DNA of 64,000 nt from the NCBI GenBank assembly GCA_007570785.1, contig ML661885.1, forward strand, positions 13,920,915-13,984,914. Direction: 5' to 3'. The stretch comes from Antilocapra americana. Lineage: Eukaryota; Chordata; Mammalia; Artiodactyla; Antilocapridae. The notes under the pieces were generated by a model. It was not told the DNA's origin. It did no database searches and saw only the letters and a program-made list of their open reading frames with translations. Below are positions 34,331-47,152 of this stretch, one piece after another (the first letter of the stretch is position 1; each line of letters starts with the position of its first letter). Both the position numbers and the translations under genes were made by a program.

Positions 34331-35139
34331 AAAGCCAAAGTCAGACATGGTCCCAGATGAGTAAGGAAACCAACTATTTCACAGCTATGAGAAAAGACCA
34401 TGATTCCAATGTGTAGAGAGCACAAAATCAGGGAACATAGCACCCGATTAATGGTTCCTGAAAATTCACTCTACTAAAAATTTCAAAACAAACAAAAAAG
34501 AGTAATAAATATTAGACTCACTGAGATAGTAAAGAATATTCAGTACTTGAGATTAAACAACTATTAGGATTTTCATAAGATATTGTTATAAATCTTGACA
34601 ATGTCAAAAGAATAGCTAGCAAAACTGATGAGAAAGATAAAGGGAGAAGTGGGCTAATTTTTATCCTCTTTGTATGAAGGTAGTTTCTAATTTTTTGTAT
34701 GAATTATAAAAAGTTCTCTTTATGTGGAGGAATAATAGAATTAAAGAAAGGTTTGTGTTCTCCACATATGCATCAAGAAAAGTCTAGAATGGTATATACT
34801 TTTTATTATCAATGGTTATTTCTCAGTAGTAGACAATCCAGGTGATTTGCTTTATTTTTAAATAGTTTTTCTCCGTATCAGGAAGTTTCATTTTCAATGT
34901 ACTATTCATATAGAAATAGAGCAGCCTTTTAAGAAAACTTAAAGACATATAAATAAATAAAAAAGACAAAAAGCAGAGAACTATACAAAGACCTAGAACA
35001 AGACAAATCTCCATTATCAGCACTAAACTTGCCTCTGATCATCCTACCTAGCAGCAAGGTAAAAAAGAACAAAGAGGTACTTATATTTAGTGTTGAATGA
35101 AAGAAAGTAGAAAAAATTGTTTTAGAAGAAAGAGACCAA
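34331..35139. other. Unique AT-rich sequence
   Basis: Nothing recognised. The minus-strand frame at 34823-35023 is hydrophobic only because of AT-rich composition. Confidence 0.4.
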
Positions 35140-35330
35140 CCAGTGTTTGTTTAGTAGCTACCAAAGGCCACCTATTCTATCATATACTTCTCACAACTCC
35201 ATGACATTTACTAGTTTATTTTTTGAACAAGGAAGGCCAGATGAGTAACTTGATGTGAGTCACAAAGCCAGTCAGTGACAATGGCCAAGTGAGACCCCAA
35301 GTCACATGACCTGAAAGCCATGCTCTCCCT
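35140..35330 (-). mobile_element. MIR
   Basis: Reverse-oriented MIR remnant: TACTTCTCACAACTCCATGA, GGAAGGCCAGATGAGTAACT, then GTCACAAAGCCAGTCAGTGA and GACCTGAAAGCCATGCTCT. Diverged. Confidence 0.7.
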
Positions 35331-36899
35331 CAACAATACTCCCCTTCCCCATGCTGGATACTAAGTCTAAGAGAAATTAATCTCATTTCTCCTTTTAGAA
35401 CAAATAAAGTGTACAGTTGCTGGCTTTGTAGAAGTATGCACTTAAGCACAAGTTCACAATCAAGTTGAATCTGAACAACATCAAAATAATAAGCTAATTA
35501 ATTATGCACCAGCACATTTTTACTACTGATACAGTTTATACCAGGACATTACCATGACAGAAAAGTGCCAAGTTTAGAAGTGAAAGAAAACAGAAAATTA
35601 TGTAATACATTTCTTAACCCAAGCCTTTTTTTACATTAATCTGTACTTCACTTTCTGTGATGATTCTTATGCTGTAGGAATAAACCCTGTAAAGAATTAA
35701 GAGCAAACAGAACTTTCCAACAATAGTCCACTGAGTGGTACAGCTTCTCTGAAAGCTATAATTGTATAGTATTGAGAGTACAGAACAGTTTGCAATTCAA
35801 AGTTCCCTTTGAAATTTTTTGTTTTTCAATCTTGACAACTAGTGATGACTGTAATAAGCTAAGTATATATCTATTTGACATATTATATACACAAACGTAT
35901 TCTTTTCAAAAGACTGAGATTAATAAATGATGTATATTTCTACTTTGAATAAACAGGGATCATGGTGTAAAAACATGAGCCAAATTAACTGTAATAATCA
36001 GCCACTCTTTACTGGTCATGATGGTCATTAGCTATTTATACACAGCTAAGTATCAGGAGTATAAAAACCTACAGCCACAAAGACAGTATTTTGGTTCCTC
36101 TCCCAATACTCGTGGTTTGTTTTTTCTCACACCCTTCCTTGTCCATTCATTCATTCAAGCAACATGGACTGAGTAACAGCTAAGTGCCAGGCAACATGAC
36201 AGGCTAGTGATTAAGACACAGGACAGGTGCCCCTCTTGAGCTCATTGGAAGAGAGATGTGTGAATAGCTAGTTGTAAATCAACTTACTAAGAACCACAAT
36301 AGAGCTCTTAAAGGATCACAGAAGAGAGAATCCAATGAGTTGATGTTACCAAAGCAGAGTTCACAGATGGGTTGGCCTTTGACTTCAGAACAGGAGGGGG
36401 AGGCTTCTCTCGGGCTAAGAAGTGGGCACAGAATACCTGAACTCAAGGGGAAAAAGTATAACTTTTAGAACCATGAGAGTTAGTCCAAGTTGATCCTCAG
36501 CCAGTAACATGTAAATGATTATTTGCTACTAGCAAATATAAATATCCTGTGACCAAAAATATAGCTTTGTAAAATACTTCTCCCATTTCCTATAGTACTG
36601 TGCTCTCTCAAAAGGAGGGGCATATGAGGAAGGGCATGGAGAAACCCTGGAGGGAGTTTAGGATCAGAAGAGGAAGGATGGGCCCCTGGACTTCCCCTAC
36701 ATAGACACTTCACCTCCCAAAATCCTCCTGCCATCTATCTCCTTCTACTTAACTCTCTAACTCTCCCAACTCAGTCAAGTTGCTGGTAAGGGAAGTTGAA
36801 TCACAGTATCTCAGTTTCCATTTACTTATCGACAAAAGTAATCTGGATTCCTCCCTTCACTATTCCATAAAGCCACTAGGACTAATGGGGTATTGTCCG
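35331..36899. other. Unique sequence
   Basis: About 1.6 kb without recognised ruminant repeats. A TTCATTCATTCAAGCAACAT stretch at about 36145, followed by a GTGCCAGGCAACATGACAGG block, resembles a reverse-oriented L2 end. No exon is supported. Confidence 0.45.
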
Positions 36900-37330
36900 C
36901 TACATACCTTTCAGTACTTATACATCTTAATCCCTCAAAAGAACCTGACACCCCCATCCCTCTTCTGCAAGTTCTCTATCTCTGGTTCATCTACCTCTCC
37001 AACTGCATCTCAGGGCTCATACTTGGCGCTCCTCATCCTCTCCCTGAATCTCATATCCCTCTAAATTGTCTCTTGTTTGGTCCTTTTCTTTCTCAACACA
37101 CTTGTCCTATGTTACCTCCCAGAATGTATTCAGTATCCTCTACTTGCTGATGACCCCAAGTCTGTACTTTTAGGCCAATCCATTCTATTAATAGAAACCT
37201 ATGTCCAAATTTTCAAGCTGTGTACAGAAATTGCCCACAGATCTGCAAAACCTCTTAAACTGTCCCAAACTGAACTTTTGGTCCTCTGTCATTTGTAGTT
37301 AAACCTACTAAGATAAACTCCTCTTCTACA
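36900..37330 (+). mobile_element. L2-like fragment
   Basis: Weakly preserved L2-like coding text. The clearest parts are TTGCTGATGACCCCAAGTCT, a AAACTGTCCCAAACTGAAC block and the pyrimidine-rich upstream sequence. The open frames at 36780-37064, 36893-37150 and 37077-37298 are remnants or chance. Confidence 0.5.
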
Positions 37331-37401
37331 TGAAAATCTTTTATATATTTAGGGGGGAAAAAAAGCAGTCCGTCCTCAGTAAGTCTTTTATTACCAAGTA
37401 G

Positions 37402-37602
37402 GGCTTCCCTGGTGACTCAGACAGCTAAGAATCTACCTGAAATGCAGGAGACCAAGAATCGATCCCTTGGTCAGGAAGATCCCCTGGAGAAGGGAATGGC
37501 AACCCACTCCAGTATTTCTGCCTGAAGAATTCCATGGACAGAAGAGCCTGGCAGGCTACATGGAGTTGCAGAGTTGGACCCAGCAACTAACACTTTCACT
37601 TC
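37402..37602 (+). mobile_element. Bov-tA SINE
   Basis: Head GGGCTTCCCTGGTGACTCAG and middle GAAGATCCCCTGGAGAAGGG. The 3' end is shortened around CAGGCTACATGGAGTTGCAG and the tail is AACACTTTCACTTCC. Confidence 0.92.
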
Positions 37603-38271
37603 CAGTTCAACTACAGTGTTAATTATCCAGAAGTCAAAGTTATAGTAATTTGGAAAGAAGAGACAAATCTATGAATAGTGTTGAGAAAAATAAAGCTATC
37701 ATGAAGTCCATTAGTTTAATTTTAAAGAAATGATCAGCTACCTTTAACCTAGTATTCATTATTATATGTAAACATGATACACATTCACATTACAATGATA
37801 TTAATTAAAAAATAGTATTACTTTTTAATGATAAAATATGACTAAGCCCACTGAAATATGTTGTTTGGAACACAGAGAAAAATATAAAAAATTTAAAAAA
37901 TCTCCAAATTGAAAATACTTATATTCATTTATTAATCATGAGCATAAAGTAGTTTCATATTTCAATTACCTAAATGTCCAATCAACATACACAATCATTG
38001 ATTCCTAATGGAAAATATGTGAGATGAAGCATATAAAGCTATTATCAAAATTAACCATTTCCAAACAGCTTTTAAACATTAATTCTTAATCACTTTAAAA
38101 AAAAAAAGGAGCAACATATATCTATACATATTATATTCAAACAGTGCTTTACTAATACATTACATATAAAATCCACGCAAGATATATGTTTTTCAAAAGG
38201 GCAAAATTAGAAATTTTATTTTCTTCCCATGTCTCAAAAGATAATACACATTCTTCAATGTAGTCATCTAG
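37603..38271. other. Unique AT-rich sequence
   Basis: No repeat or gene recognised. Confidence 0.4.
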
Positions 38272-38503
38272 TATAAGCAACTTGCTATTGTTTAGTTTCT
38301 AAGTCGGGTCTGACTCTTTTGTGACCCCATGGACTGTAGCCCATGAGGCGCCTCTGTCCATGGCTTTCCCAGGCAAGAAAACTGGAGTGGGTTGCCATTT
38401 CCTACTCCAGGGGATCCTTCCAACACAGAGATCAAACCTGTGTCTCCTGCATTGGCAGGCAGGTTCTTTACCACTGAGCCACCAGGGAAACCTATAAGCA
38501 ACT
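38272..38503 (-). mobile_element. Bov-tA/Bov-A2 SINE with perfect target-site duplication
   Basis: The body at 38283-38492 is reverse-oriented and complete, ending CACTGAGCCACCAGGGAAAC. The perfect 11-bp duplication TATAAGCAACT lies at 38272-38282 and 38493-38503. Confidence 0.94.
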
Positions 38504-38514
38504 ATTATCTCCTA

Positions 38515-38775
38515 ATTATCCTCCTACGTTTTCATTTACAATTAATTATTATTGCCTTACAATGTTATGTTATAGAAAAGTGAATCACCTATATGTACAC
38601 ATATCTCTCCTCTTCTTTTAATTTTAATTTAGGTCACCCAGCACACTGAGTAGAGTTCTCTGAGCTATACAGTAGGTTCTCATTAGTTCTCTATTTCACA
38701 CGTGGTATCAGTGGTATATATATATACCACTCTCCCAGCTCATCCCAATCCCTCTTTTCCCTATCCTCATACATT
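38515..38775 (-). mobile_element. L1 3' end
   Basis: Reverse-oriented ruminant L1 3' UTR: GCCTTACAATGTTATGTTAT, AAGTGAATCACCTATATGTA, TTTAGGTCACCCAGCACACT, then TATACAGTAGGTTCTCATTA. A short TATATATA insert is near 38715. Confidence 0.82.
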
Positions 38776-40204
38776 TTCATCTGCACACATTTCTCAAATT
38801 TCTACCACAATAAGTCTTAGTTCTTATTACCAAAGATAGCGTATCTCCCCTTCCCACCTAAATTCATCAACATTGTTGGCCTCCAGTCAACTATTACTTA
38901 AACTTCTCAATTACCTTCTTTTCCAGAATCTATTTCCCACAACTTACTAAAGAGCGGACAATTTTTAACTCAGAATTTTAGTAGTCAAAAGAAAAACCTG
39001 AAGATGGCATAAAGCTGAATGACCATACTATTTTCTCTCTGTAACACCCAAAAATAATGTGAACGTCACCTTCCATTAGACCACTCTGCCTTCAGAGATT
39101 TTTCTTACATTTATCACGTACTTTTGCTTTGCAAGGGCTGCCAATAAAATGGAAAGCTGGTACAAAAAGATGAAACTTAGAGGAAAAGTTTTGACAACTT
39201 CAGTAATGAGAATGTAGAGTTTCAATTACCCCAATTCAAAACTAGCAAACAAGCCTGAAAACAAATCAAAATCAATAAGATTACAATTTGTTTTTTATTT
39301 AAATTAATTCAAGACATACTTTACCAGTTTAAGAATGACCAAGTGCCAGCAACAGGATTGGCATCCTTGTGACCGCATCAGTACCTAAATCACTTTGTAA
39401 ATCTCCAAAACTGTAAAGTAAAGCTTAAATCCTTAAAACCAGTTGGCATCTCCTAGTATCCAGAACTGGATTTAATCCTTTTTCCTAACTAATGCTATTC
39501 TATTATGTGCATAATTGCATATACTGTGTGCATAACATATATTACATGCATAATACACATTATGTGCATAGAATGTATTGTGTGAAAAGAAGTATTTCCT
39601 ATTTCTATTTTACAGTGCAATTATTTAGTTACCAAATCCTACTTTTAATTCATTTTGTTCACCAAAACCAGAAAAGGTATTTTTTCTTAGGCAACAATAA
39701 ATATTTATCTAGAGTATAAAGAAGAAATCGCTCCAAAATGACTTTAATCTACTCCTCTGACCTGGTCATCAAAAATCATTTGTTACATCTGGATTCTCCT
39801 ATGCTTCAGCTAATGTGACAGTTTGCTTTAAAGGATTAACGGCCTTAAATTCTGCTAAAGTTTTGAAAATTTGACAAATATGATATATCTACTCAGTGCT
39901 TCTTGTAAACCAATTTAGTAGAGTAGGCTCATTTAAATTACAACCTCCTGTTTGTTTAATAAAATTAAGATTAAGATTAATTTAATCTTAATTTAAAATT
40001 AAAATTAAGATTATAATGACACTATTTTTAGCTGGTGATAAATCAAAGCAATTAACTTTCTCTTCTTTTTTAATACTAAGAAAATAGTGCAGGTATAGAT
40101 GATGAAAATGCAGAGATATTGACTAAAATACATCCCTGGGAGGCTTTTTTTTAAGGTATAATAATTTCAATTTTTGCCAGCAATTTAAGCTTAGTAAATA
40201 AGCT

Positions 40205-40208
<4 letters not shown>
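38776..40208. other. Unique AT-rich sequence
   Basis: No gene recognised. Imperfect ~20-bp repeats of a TGTGCATAAT unit lie at about 39500-39585. An inverted repeat with 11-bp arms (ATTAAGATTAA and TTAATCTTAAT) lies at 39970-39992. Confidence 0.45.
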
Positions 40209-40244
<36 letters not shown>

Positions 40245-40249
40245 ATATA

Positions 40250-40285
<36 letters not shown>

Positions 40286-40287
40286 CA
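40209..40287. repeat. Compound (TA)n(TG)n(TA)n microsatellite
   Basis: An alternating purine-pyrimidine run of about 80 bp: (AT)n, GTATGTATATATAT, (GT)n and (AT)n. Confidence 0.96.
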
Positions 40288-41837
40288 CCTTGGAACTTTA
40301 TTCTGTCTGGTTGCCTTCCTGATTACTAAGTCTTTCTAAATTAGAGCAGGCAATTTCTCTTTGTTTTACCTAATATTTGAAAATGGCAAAAAAAATCCCC
40401 TGGGTCATTGAAAATTATCCTTTCATTCCAGCCGCCTGTTTCAAGTCAGTCAAAACATTCCAGACTTCAAAAGGAGGCTCTGCCTGCTTAGGCCATTCTG
40501 GTGTCCCTCTATGGTTGGCCTAGGAGGGATCGGTTATTTGGATAAATTAATTTCTGGAGCCTGCTGGCCTTCTAGAAGACCTCAGTGTCTGACTGCAAAT
40601 TAGTTCTACTGAACATGAAGAAATCCCTGGACAGGCTAGAAGAAATAAATGGTGATAAAATCTAATACTACAATGTTTGTAATGTGATTTTATTCTGCTA
40701 TGTAGCTTGTAAGCACAGCTAATGTTGAATTAAATATTTTAGATTTTTTTCAAAAAAGGCCGTGAAAGCAGAAAATCAGATCAGGATCCATGTAAGTCAC
40801 AGCAAAAAAAAAAAGCTAAAAGCCAACTTTAAAATAAAACTTCCAGCAGGAATCTTTTATGAGAACAAACAAAAATGTCCCAGTTTTCCACAAAATCCAT
40901 TATATTTTTATATTACTGATACAAAGCCCCTTGTCGGCCACCCCCTCCTCTGAGACAGGAAGTCACGCAGTTGAATTATGCTTTAGCTGGGGCTGTGAAT
41001 AAACTGTGAGCAGCCCCTGAGTACGGACTTGTACAAGTGCCTGAGGAGAGCTTACCCTGAAGGAAGAGAAGTCCCGGAGCCAAAACTAACAAACAGGGCC
41101 CCTCAAGCGGAACAATGGTCCAGAAAACTCAGCAAAAAAGAAAATAAACTTCATTGGCAGTTTGTTTTTGACTGTTAAGAGCTTAGCTACAACTCTATCA
41201 AGATTTTTAAGAAGGTAAGAAATTTCACACAGAAGGCCTTCTCACAGCTGCTTGAGAGTTTATAGTGCAAATGTATCATCTTGTCTTGCCATGTCTAATC
41301 CACTTTAGGAGATACTTGTATCTCTTCTTTCCAAAGTAAACAGAACCACACCTCAGAGAAAGAGATGAAGAAAAGCTCCTTTTCGCCACCTCCACGCCCC
41401 TAGGCCAGAGTTCAGCTTGAGTGAGCTCAGCCCAGCTCCTAGTCAATTGGTGTTAATTCTATCAAAGAGGTAATGAAGATTAGAAATAAAGACTGAAGTT
41501 TGGAACATGTATACATTTTTTTTCTTATATGCACATGCGATAAATGAACCTCAAATATGGTATTTTCAGGAATTTTTTAAGAAATTCATTTTAAAAATAC
41601 ATGTCATTCTAAAATTTACATAAGGAATTACAGTTAGTTGTCTCTGTAGTCAGTTGCAAATATGTTCTGGTTCCCTAAAGTTTCATGAATCTCAACATAT
41701 AACCACATTGGCAAAAGTTCCTAAAAAATATTTATCATGAGACTGGACATATTTAATTACCCCTCCAATCCTATATATGAGTCCTCTGTATTTAAAAAAT
41801 CTTTTTTTTTCCTTTTTTTTTTTTTTTAACTCAAATT
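40288..41837. other. 1.5-kb block without recognised repeats
   Basis: No SINE, LINE, exon or RNA gene recognised. A moderately GC-rich patch lies at about 40925-41120, with an AACAATGG word (a SOX-type site) near 41110. A poly(T) run lies at about 41806-41827. Confidence 0.4.
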
Positions 41838-41986
41838 AAGCCAGCATTTGGAAAAAGGAATGGTAACCCACTCCAGTATTCTTGCCTGGAGAATTCCATG
41901 GACAGAGGAGCCTGGTGGCCTATAGTCCATGGGATTGCAAAGAGTCAGATACGGCTGAGTGACTAACATACACACAAGTCAGCATT
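41838..41986 (+). mobile_element. Headless Bov-A SINE with target-site duplication
   Basis: The body at 41849-41975 starts within the Bov-A part (AAAAAGGAATGGTAACCCAC) and ends GTGACTAACATACACAC. The flanks AAGCCAGCATT (41838-41848) and AAGTCAGCATT (41976-41986) are an 11-bp duplication with one mismatch. The element therefore inserted in this truncated form. Confidence 0.9.
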
Positions 41987-43326
41987 ACTTGGCGTTGAAT
42001 CAAAGAAAAAAAAAAGATATATATATATAGTATAATTAAAAATAGATGGAAACAGCATCAACAAATAACGAGACTGAAAAACTACAAAAATGGCTGAATA
42101 TGAGGTCTTCAGTCATATCCCTAATTGGTGCTCAATATTACATTTCAGTAACATGGAATTAAGGCTGATACGATGATCATATTTGTGCACTGTATTCTAA
42201 TTAACTGAAAATACTCACAGACTAGGTTTCTTTAGATTTGGAACTACACTTGGAAAGCAACTCATGTATTTCTAAAGAAATAAGAAAAGTTAAAAGACTG
42301 TTCAAAGCAAAACGAAGATTCATCTGTAGATTCCCTGTAGAAATTTATAAAAGTAGAATGCATGGAAAAGCAGGCACTTATTAACTGGAGAAATCATTGT
42401 AGAATTCCTTTACCTCTGTAAAACTTACAAGGGGGAAATACAATCTCAACACACTTTTTTAAACCATAAAACTCTAAATACACTTCTTTTTACCCTAAAT
42501 GCAAAGAAAAGTGAGGTAAATTGCTTGTGTTTTCTAAACATTTCACAGCAAAGCCCTGTTACACTTTTCTCTCAAGGCTGCATATATTTTCAAAGGTTTT
42601 TATTACTTATTCAACAAGTTATTAGTTAGATTTCACTTTTTGAGGTCAAATTTGTAACCACTGACCTGAACTTCTGTTAAAAATGAAAGAAAAAAGGAAA
42701 GGAATAAGTTTATTACTCTGAGTTAATTTATAACCAGCTAAAGCTTATACTGCTTAATTGTAGGTCAATACATAATTTTGTTACATATTATAAAAAAAAT
42801 AAAGGAATTTATTACTATATTTTGGGACTCACAGAGGACTTGAAAACTAGCATGAAATAGTAGAAGTATTTCTAATCTGTATGTGCTTTGTGTGAACCTT
42901 TCTGGAAAAATATAGCACATTTTCTTCAAAATTATATGCTAACCCCAAAGGAACACAGACAGTATTATGCATTTTGCCTCCTTGAATATGGAAAAATCAC
43001 CTTGATCCTTATAGCTCTACTTCCTATTTCATTAAGCACTAGGTAATAAATCATGGATTCACTAAATCTCAGCAGTGAAAGGGATTTTAGAGGTAATTCG
43101 GTTCCACCGTGTTCCCATGCAGGAGTCTTCAACAGATTATCACCAAGTAGTAATGAGCTAAGGCTATATGTCAGAAGTGCTTAGAACAGCCATGCTATGT
43201 ACTAAGTGCCTAATAAATGTTATATATTCTTTTTAGTAATTGTCAGGCACTGCACATTTCTAAGGACCTAGAGTTAACACCTCATAAGAAAATCAGCTCA
43301 TTTCATCTTTCCCTGTAACTTGTAGT
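41987..43326. other. Unique sequence with a MIR end
   Basis: Mostly unassigned and AT-rich. A plus-oriented MIR 3' end is recognisable at about 43170-43240 (AAGTGCTTAGAACAGCCATG and GTGCCTAATAAATGTTA). Confidence 0.45.
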
Positions 43327-43530
43327 GAATGGTAAAGAATCTGCCTGAAATGCAGGAGACACAGGAGGCATGGGTTCAATCCCTGGGTCAGGAAGATCTC
43401 TTAGAGGAGAGGACATGGCAACCTACTCCAGTATTTTTGCCTGGAGAATCCTATGAACAGAAGAATCTGGCAGACTACAGTCCATGGGGTCACAGAGAGT
43501 TGGACATGACTGAAGCCACTGAGTAGTGTT
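43327..43530 (+). mobile_element. Bov-tA SINE, first bases missing
   Basis: It begins at GGTAAAGAATCTGCCTGAAA, so about 20 bp of the tRNA head are lost. It runs to GTTGGACATGACTGAAGCC. A small internal duplication (CAGGAGACACAGGAGGCATG) is in the anticodon-arm region. Confidence 0.88.
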
Positions 43531-44047
43531 TAAGCACATACATAGTGTTTAAGCACTATCATTGGTTCAATGACTCAAAAATTACAATGAATAGAGAATT
43601 TAGCTACTGATGCAAATTTTTGAGCAAAAACTTAAAAGGACAATATCTCAATTTAATATCCAATATTTTGGTTTTTTTTTTACAGAATACATTTATCATC
43701 TTAAAACTTTTCACTAAATTATAGGATCATAAATTTTATTTTTTCCAAATACCCTTCATATTACACTATTTTGTCATTTTTTAAGGTTGGTAAGAACATT
43801 GTAAGAATTTTGAGGCTGGTCTTCCAAAGTAACACCAAAATCTATTGAACGCTTACTGGCAGGACAGGTAAAAGCCACTAACTTCAGTTAAAATTGCAGC
43901 CTATTGCTTTTGTTCCAAGAAGTGAAGGCGGTCTTCAGAGGACTCTACTGCTCCAGGTAACGACACAGGCTCATGGCACATGTGAATTAGCCCAGTACTT
44001 TCCTGGCTGCCGTTGCTGATGGTTCTGTGAATTAGGATCCCCATTCA
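43531..44047. other. Unique sequence
   Basis: No repeat or gene recognised. Confidence 0.4.
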
Positions 44048-44212
44048 ATAAGACACAGGAGACCTGGGTTTGATCCCTGGGTCAGGAAGATCCCCTCAAG
44101 CAGGAAATGGCAATCCATTCTAGTATTCTTGCCTGGAGAATCCATGGCAGAGGAGACTGGTAGGCTACAAGGCCATGGGTGGGCAAAGAGTGGAACACGA
44201 CTGAGCATGCAC
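44048..44212 (+). mobile_element. Bov-tA SINE, head partly missing
   Basis: It begins within the tRNA-derived part (AAGACACAGGAGACCTGGGT) and runs through AAGATCCCCTCAAGCAGG to ACACGACTGAGCATGCAC. Confidence 0.88.
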
Positions 44213-44657
44213 ACATGTCATTATCACAAATAGATCACACTTTGAAAGACTTGAAAATCTTTGATGGCTCTATTGTTTTTAAGGGGGCAGCCGGACTCAC
44301 AGTTTGAATTTAAAATATATAAATGAGAATGATCGGGGCGGTCTTAAGATGGCAGAGGAACAGGACAGGGAGAAAGGTGTATCCATTTTGATTGAAATCA
44401 ATCACCATATTTAAAAAAAGGCTGTTCTAGGGTAAACGGAAGAATCACCATTTTTTAAGAAACAAGATTGATTAAGTTAAAATACAGTCTGACTTTGTTA
44501 GTCCATAGTAAATGATGATCTATTTTCTTCCCAAATAATATGGAATCTGAGCAAACCACTAATTCTAATGTCTCATGTGAACTTTTTAGACAACTGAACT
44601 TTAGTAAAAGTCAGCTTTTTGCCATCAACAGTTTCCTATTTTGAAAACACAAGTGGT
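44213..44657. other. Unique sequence with a possible L1 5' scrap
   Basis: At about 44335-44390 the text TCTTAAGATGGCAGAGGAAC followed by AGGACAGGGAG recalls the first bases of ruminant L1 5' UTRs. It is too short to be sure. Confidence 0.35.
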
Positions 44658-44903
44658 TAAATGCAGGGACCCATGCATGCTAAGTCACTTCATTCATGTC
44701 CAACTCTTTGCAACCCTACGGACTGTAGCCTGCCAGGCTCCTCTGTCCATGGGATTCTCTAGGCAGGAATACTGGAGTAGGTTGCCATTTCCTCTTCCAG
44801 GAGATCTTCCCAACCCAGGGATCAAACCTGCATCTCTTATGTCACCTGCATTGGCAGGCAGGTTCTTTACCACTACTGCCACCTGGGAAGCCCTAAATGC
44901 AGG
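44658..44903 (-). mobile_element. Bov-tA/Bov-A2 SINE with perfect target-site duplication
   Basis: The body at 44668-44893 is reverse-oriented and complete, from CATGCTAAGTCACTTCATTC to GCCACCTGGGAAGCCC. The perfect 10-bp duplication TAAATGCAGG lies at 44658-44667 and 44894-44903. Confidence 0.94.
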
Positions 44904-46255
44904 CATAACTAACCAATTATGAACATTTTTCAGGACATATAATTTTATACACCTGAACACAAAATATGTTTGAATCCAGTTTTTAAAGTTAACTCTTCTA
45001 GCCTACCAGATGAGGTCAGGTAAATGTATGTTTTTTAAATATTTCAGAGAAACATGGGTGGACAAATCACTAATATAAACACCAAGATTAAAAAAAGTAA
45101 AATGTGTATTTGGACACTGTTTCTTATGCCAAGAAAATCTGTTTCTGTTTTAGTAATAGGAATTAGAAATGAAATTTTAAGTAACATATCATTTTAGTCA
45201 TAAATATTCTAGCATTATTTTTTTTCCTTGTAAAACATGACTGATATTAAGGTTATTATGTGGTTACCCAAAGTGTAAAATTTTATTCTTGAAAAACATC
45301 TGAGATGGCTATCCTTTGAAAGAAATACAACAGCGTCATTAAAGAAATAAATAAGCATATATTATATACGTTGCCAAATGATGTTTGATACAATACAGCA
45401 TTTGAGAATTTCTAGACATCAAAGTAAATTTCCATACACTTCAGGATTCCTAAAAGGAATTTTAGTTTATACAGGATGTAAATTAAAATAAGAACTAGTG
45501 AACGAACAACCACTCATTTCAATATTTGCACAGCCCAGAAGCAATGATCTCTTCCAGGTAGTATTTAAAAAAAAAAAATCTTGAATCCTTTTCATCAATT
45601 TTTCCTTCTTTCTATAAGGAAAAGGAAAAACAAAAAGGGTTTTTCTTTTTCATTACTGATTTTAATTCTTTTTTCATTTTGAAATACAAAGTACCTACTA
45701 CCTGGAAGAAAACAGATACATTTGTTGTCTTTTGATAAACAAATGTATGTATATTGCTCAATAAAGGCATGCCTGTTCTTTTGATCCTCTCAGCAATTCT
45801 GAAATACACAAGACTGAAATATTACTCTGTTCTAGAGATGAAGACCTGGTTAGAAATGGTCAGAGAGATCTGCCCCAACTCCAGCCAAAACTCCAACTCC
45901 AGCCTCCAGTTGCCCGCCAAGCTCATGCTCTCTCCTGTACTCTCATGGGTATTCACTGACTCAAACCAATAAGAACACAAGCTCAGTTATCACCTTACTG
46001 ATGTGAAATGGGGGTATACGTTCACAGTGTTGAATCAAAGTGTTTAAAAATAAGAGACGTAGTCCAGTTTATGTTACGTTTGAATTTGGGAGAATTCTCA
46101 ATGAAATTTCAATAATTCATTTGAAATACAGACATCAATTGATCCAGTTTAACAGAGTAGAGCCACTTTGGAACAATTTCTTCAATGGATAATATTTACT
46201 TGGAAAAAGCACGTGAAATTTTTGGTATATGTTTGTCAGGTTATCTTGCCCACCT
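44904..46255. other. Unique AT-rich sequence
   Basis: About 1.35 kb with no recognised repeat, exon or RNA gene. Confidence 0.4.
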
Positions 46256-46499
46256 ACTTTCCTATATGGGCTTCCCAGGTGGTGCTACTGGTAAAGAACC
46301 CACCTGCCAGTGCAGGAGACATAAGCGACCTGAGTTCAATCCCTGGGTTGGGAAGATCCCCTGGAGGAGGAAATGGCCACAACACTCCAGTATTCTTACC
46401 TGGAGAATCCCATGGATGGAGGAGCCTGGCGGGCTACAGTCCATATGGTCGCAAAGAGTCAGATATGACTGAAGTGACTTAGCACATACCTTCCTATAT
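46256..46499 (+). mobile_element. Bov-tA SINE with target-site duplication
   Basis: The body at 46268-46487 has the head GGGCTTCCCAGGTGGTGCTA and the 3' end CAGATATGACTGAAGTGAC. The flanks ACTTTCCTATAT (46256-46267) and ACCTTCCTATAT (46488-46499) differ at one position. Confidence 0.94.
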
Positions 46500-46832
46500 T
46501 CACATAGTTAAAATGAATCTATGTTGCTATTTTCTTTTGTAATCCTATTTTCATAAAAGGACACATGTAAAAATTAACTTCATTCTCTGCCTAAAGTGTC
46601 AGGAATTTTCCATTAATGGAGTTTCAGTTAACAAGGTTTCATAGCAATGATGTTTGCTCCCAGTGGACCTCTACTCTCATGAAACCTAAAAAAGCAGAAA
46701 AAGCTCTGAGCCTGATTCTGGTCTGCTTCCTAAGGTGCTCGGTTTCCTGGGTCCAAGTGGAGCAAAAACAGCTAGACTAGCACATGTGAAGATTTCTTTC
46801 CATTTACAAAACCTCTGCTCCAGGCAATGGTT
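46500..46832. other. Unique sequence
   Basis: No repeat or gene recognised. Confidence 0.4.
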
Positions 46833-47000
46833 CTCATTCATTCATTCAATCAAAACATTGTTTTTGCATCTACAATGTGCAAAATAGAGAGGGCTCAATG
46901 TCAGAGGGAGGGTGATTATGCCTCTCTCATATTCTCTGACCTCAAACAAATCACAGTCTAGAAGGTAAGCAGATTTGTAAGTAAGGGGAGACAATTTAAG
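46833..47000 (-). mobile_element. L2 3'-end fragment
   Basis: A reverse-oriented L2 end beginning TTCATTCATTCAATCAAAAC, followed by CATCTACAATGTGCAAAATA and CAAATCACAGTCTAGAAGG. Diverged. Confidence 0.6.
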
Positions 47001-47152
47001 ATAGAATAAAACATATGCTAATGAGCAGTTCAAAGCATTTATTATGTGTAGAAGAAAAACTTCTGTTTGGTGGAGCAGATAAAGATAAACATATGGATGT
47101 ACCCAGGTTGCAAATAAAACGCAATAGAAAAAGTAAGAGTTTTATTAATTAT

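Noticed and set aside
36519..37298. A gene in the overlapping 71- to 94-codon frames
   Set aside because: The frames overlap on both strands, match weak L2-like text, and have no start context, splice pattern or domain.
39492..39590. A tandem repeat array or CRISPR-like array
   Set aside because: The ~20-bp units are imperfect, AT-rich and lack unique spacers. A CRISPR array is also not expected in mammalian DNA.
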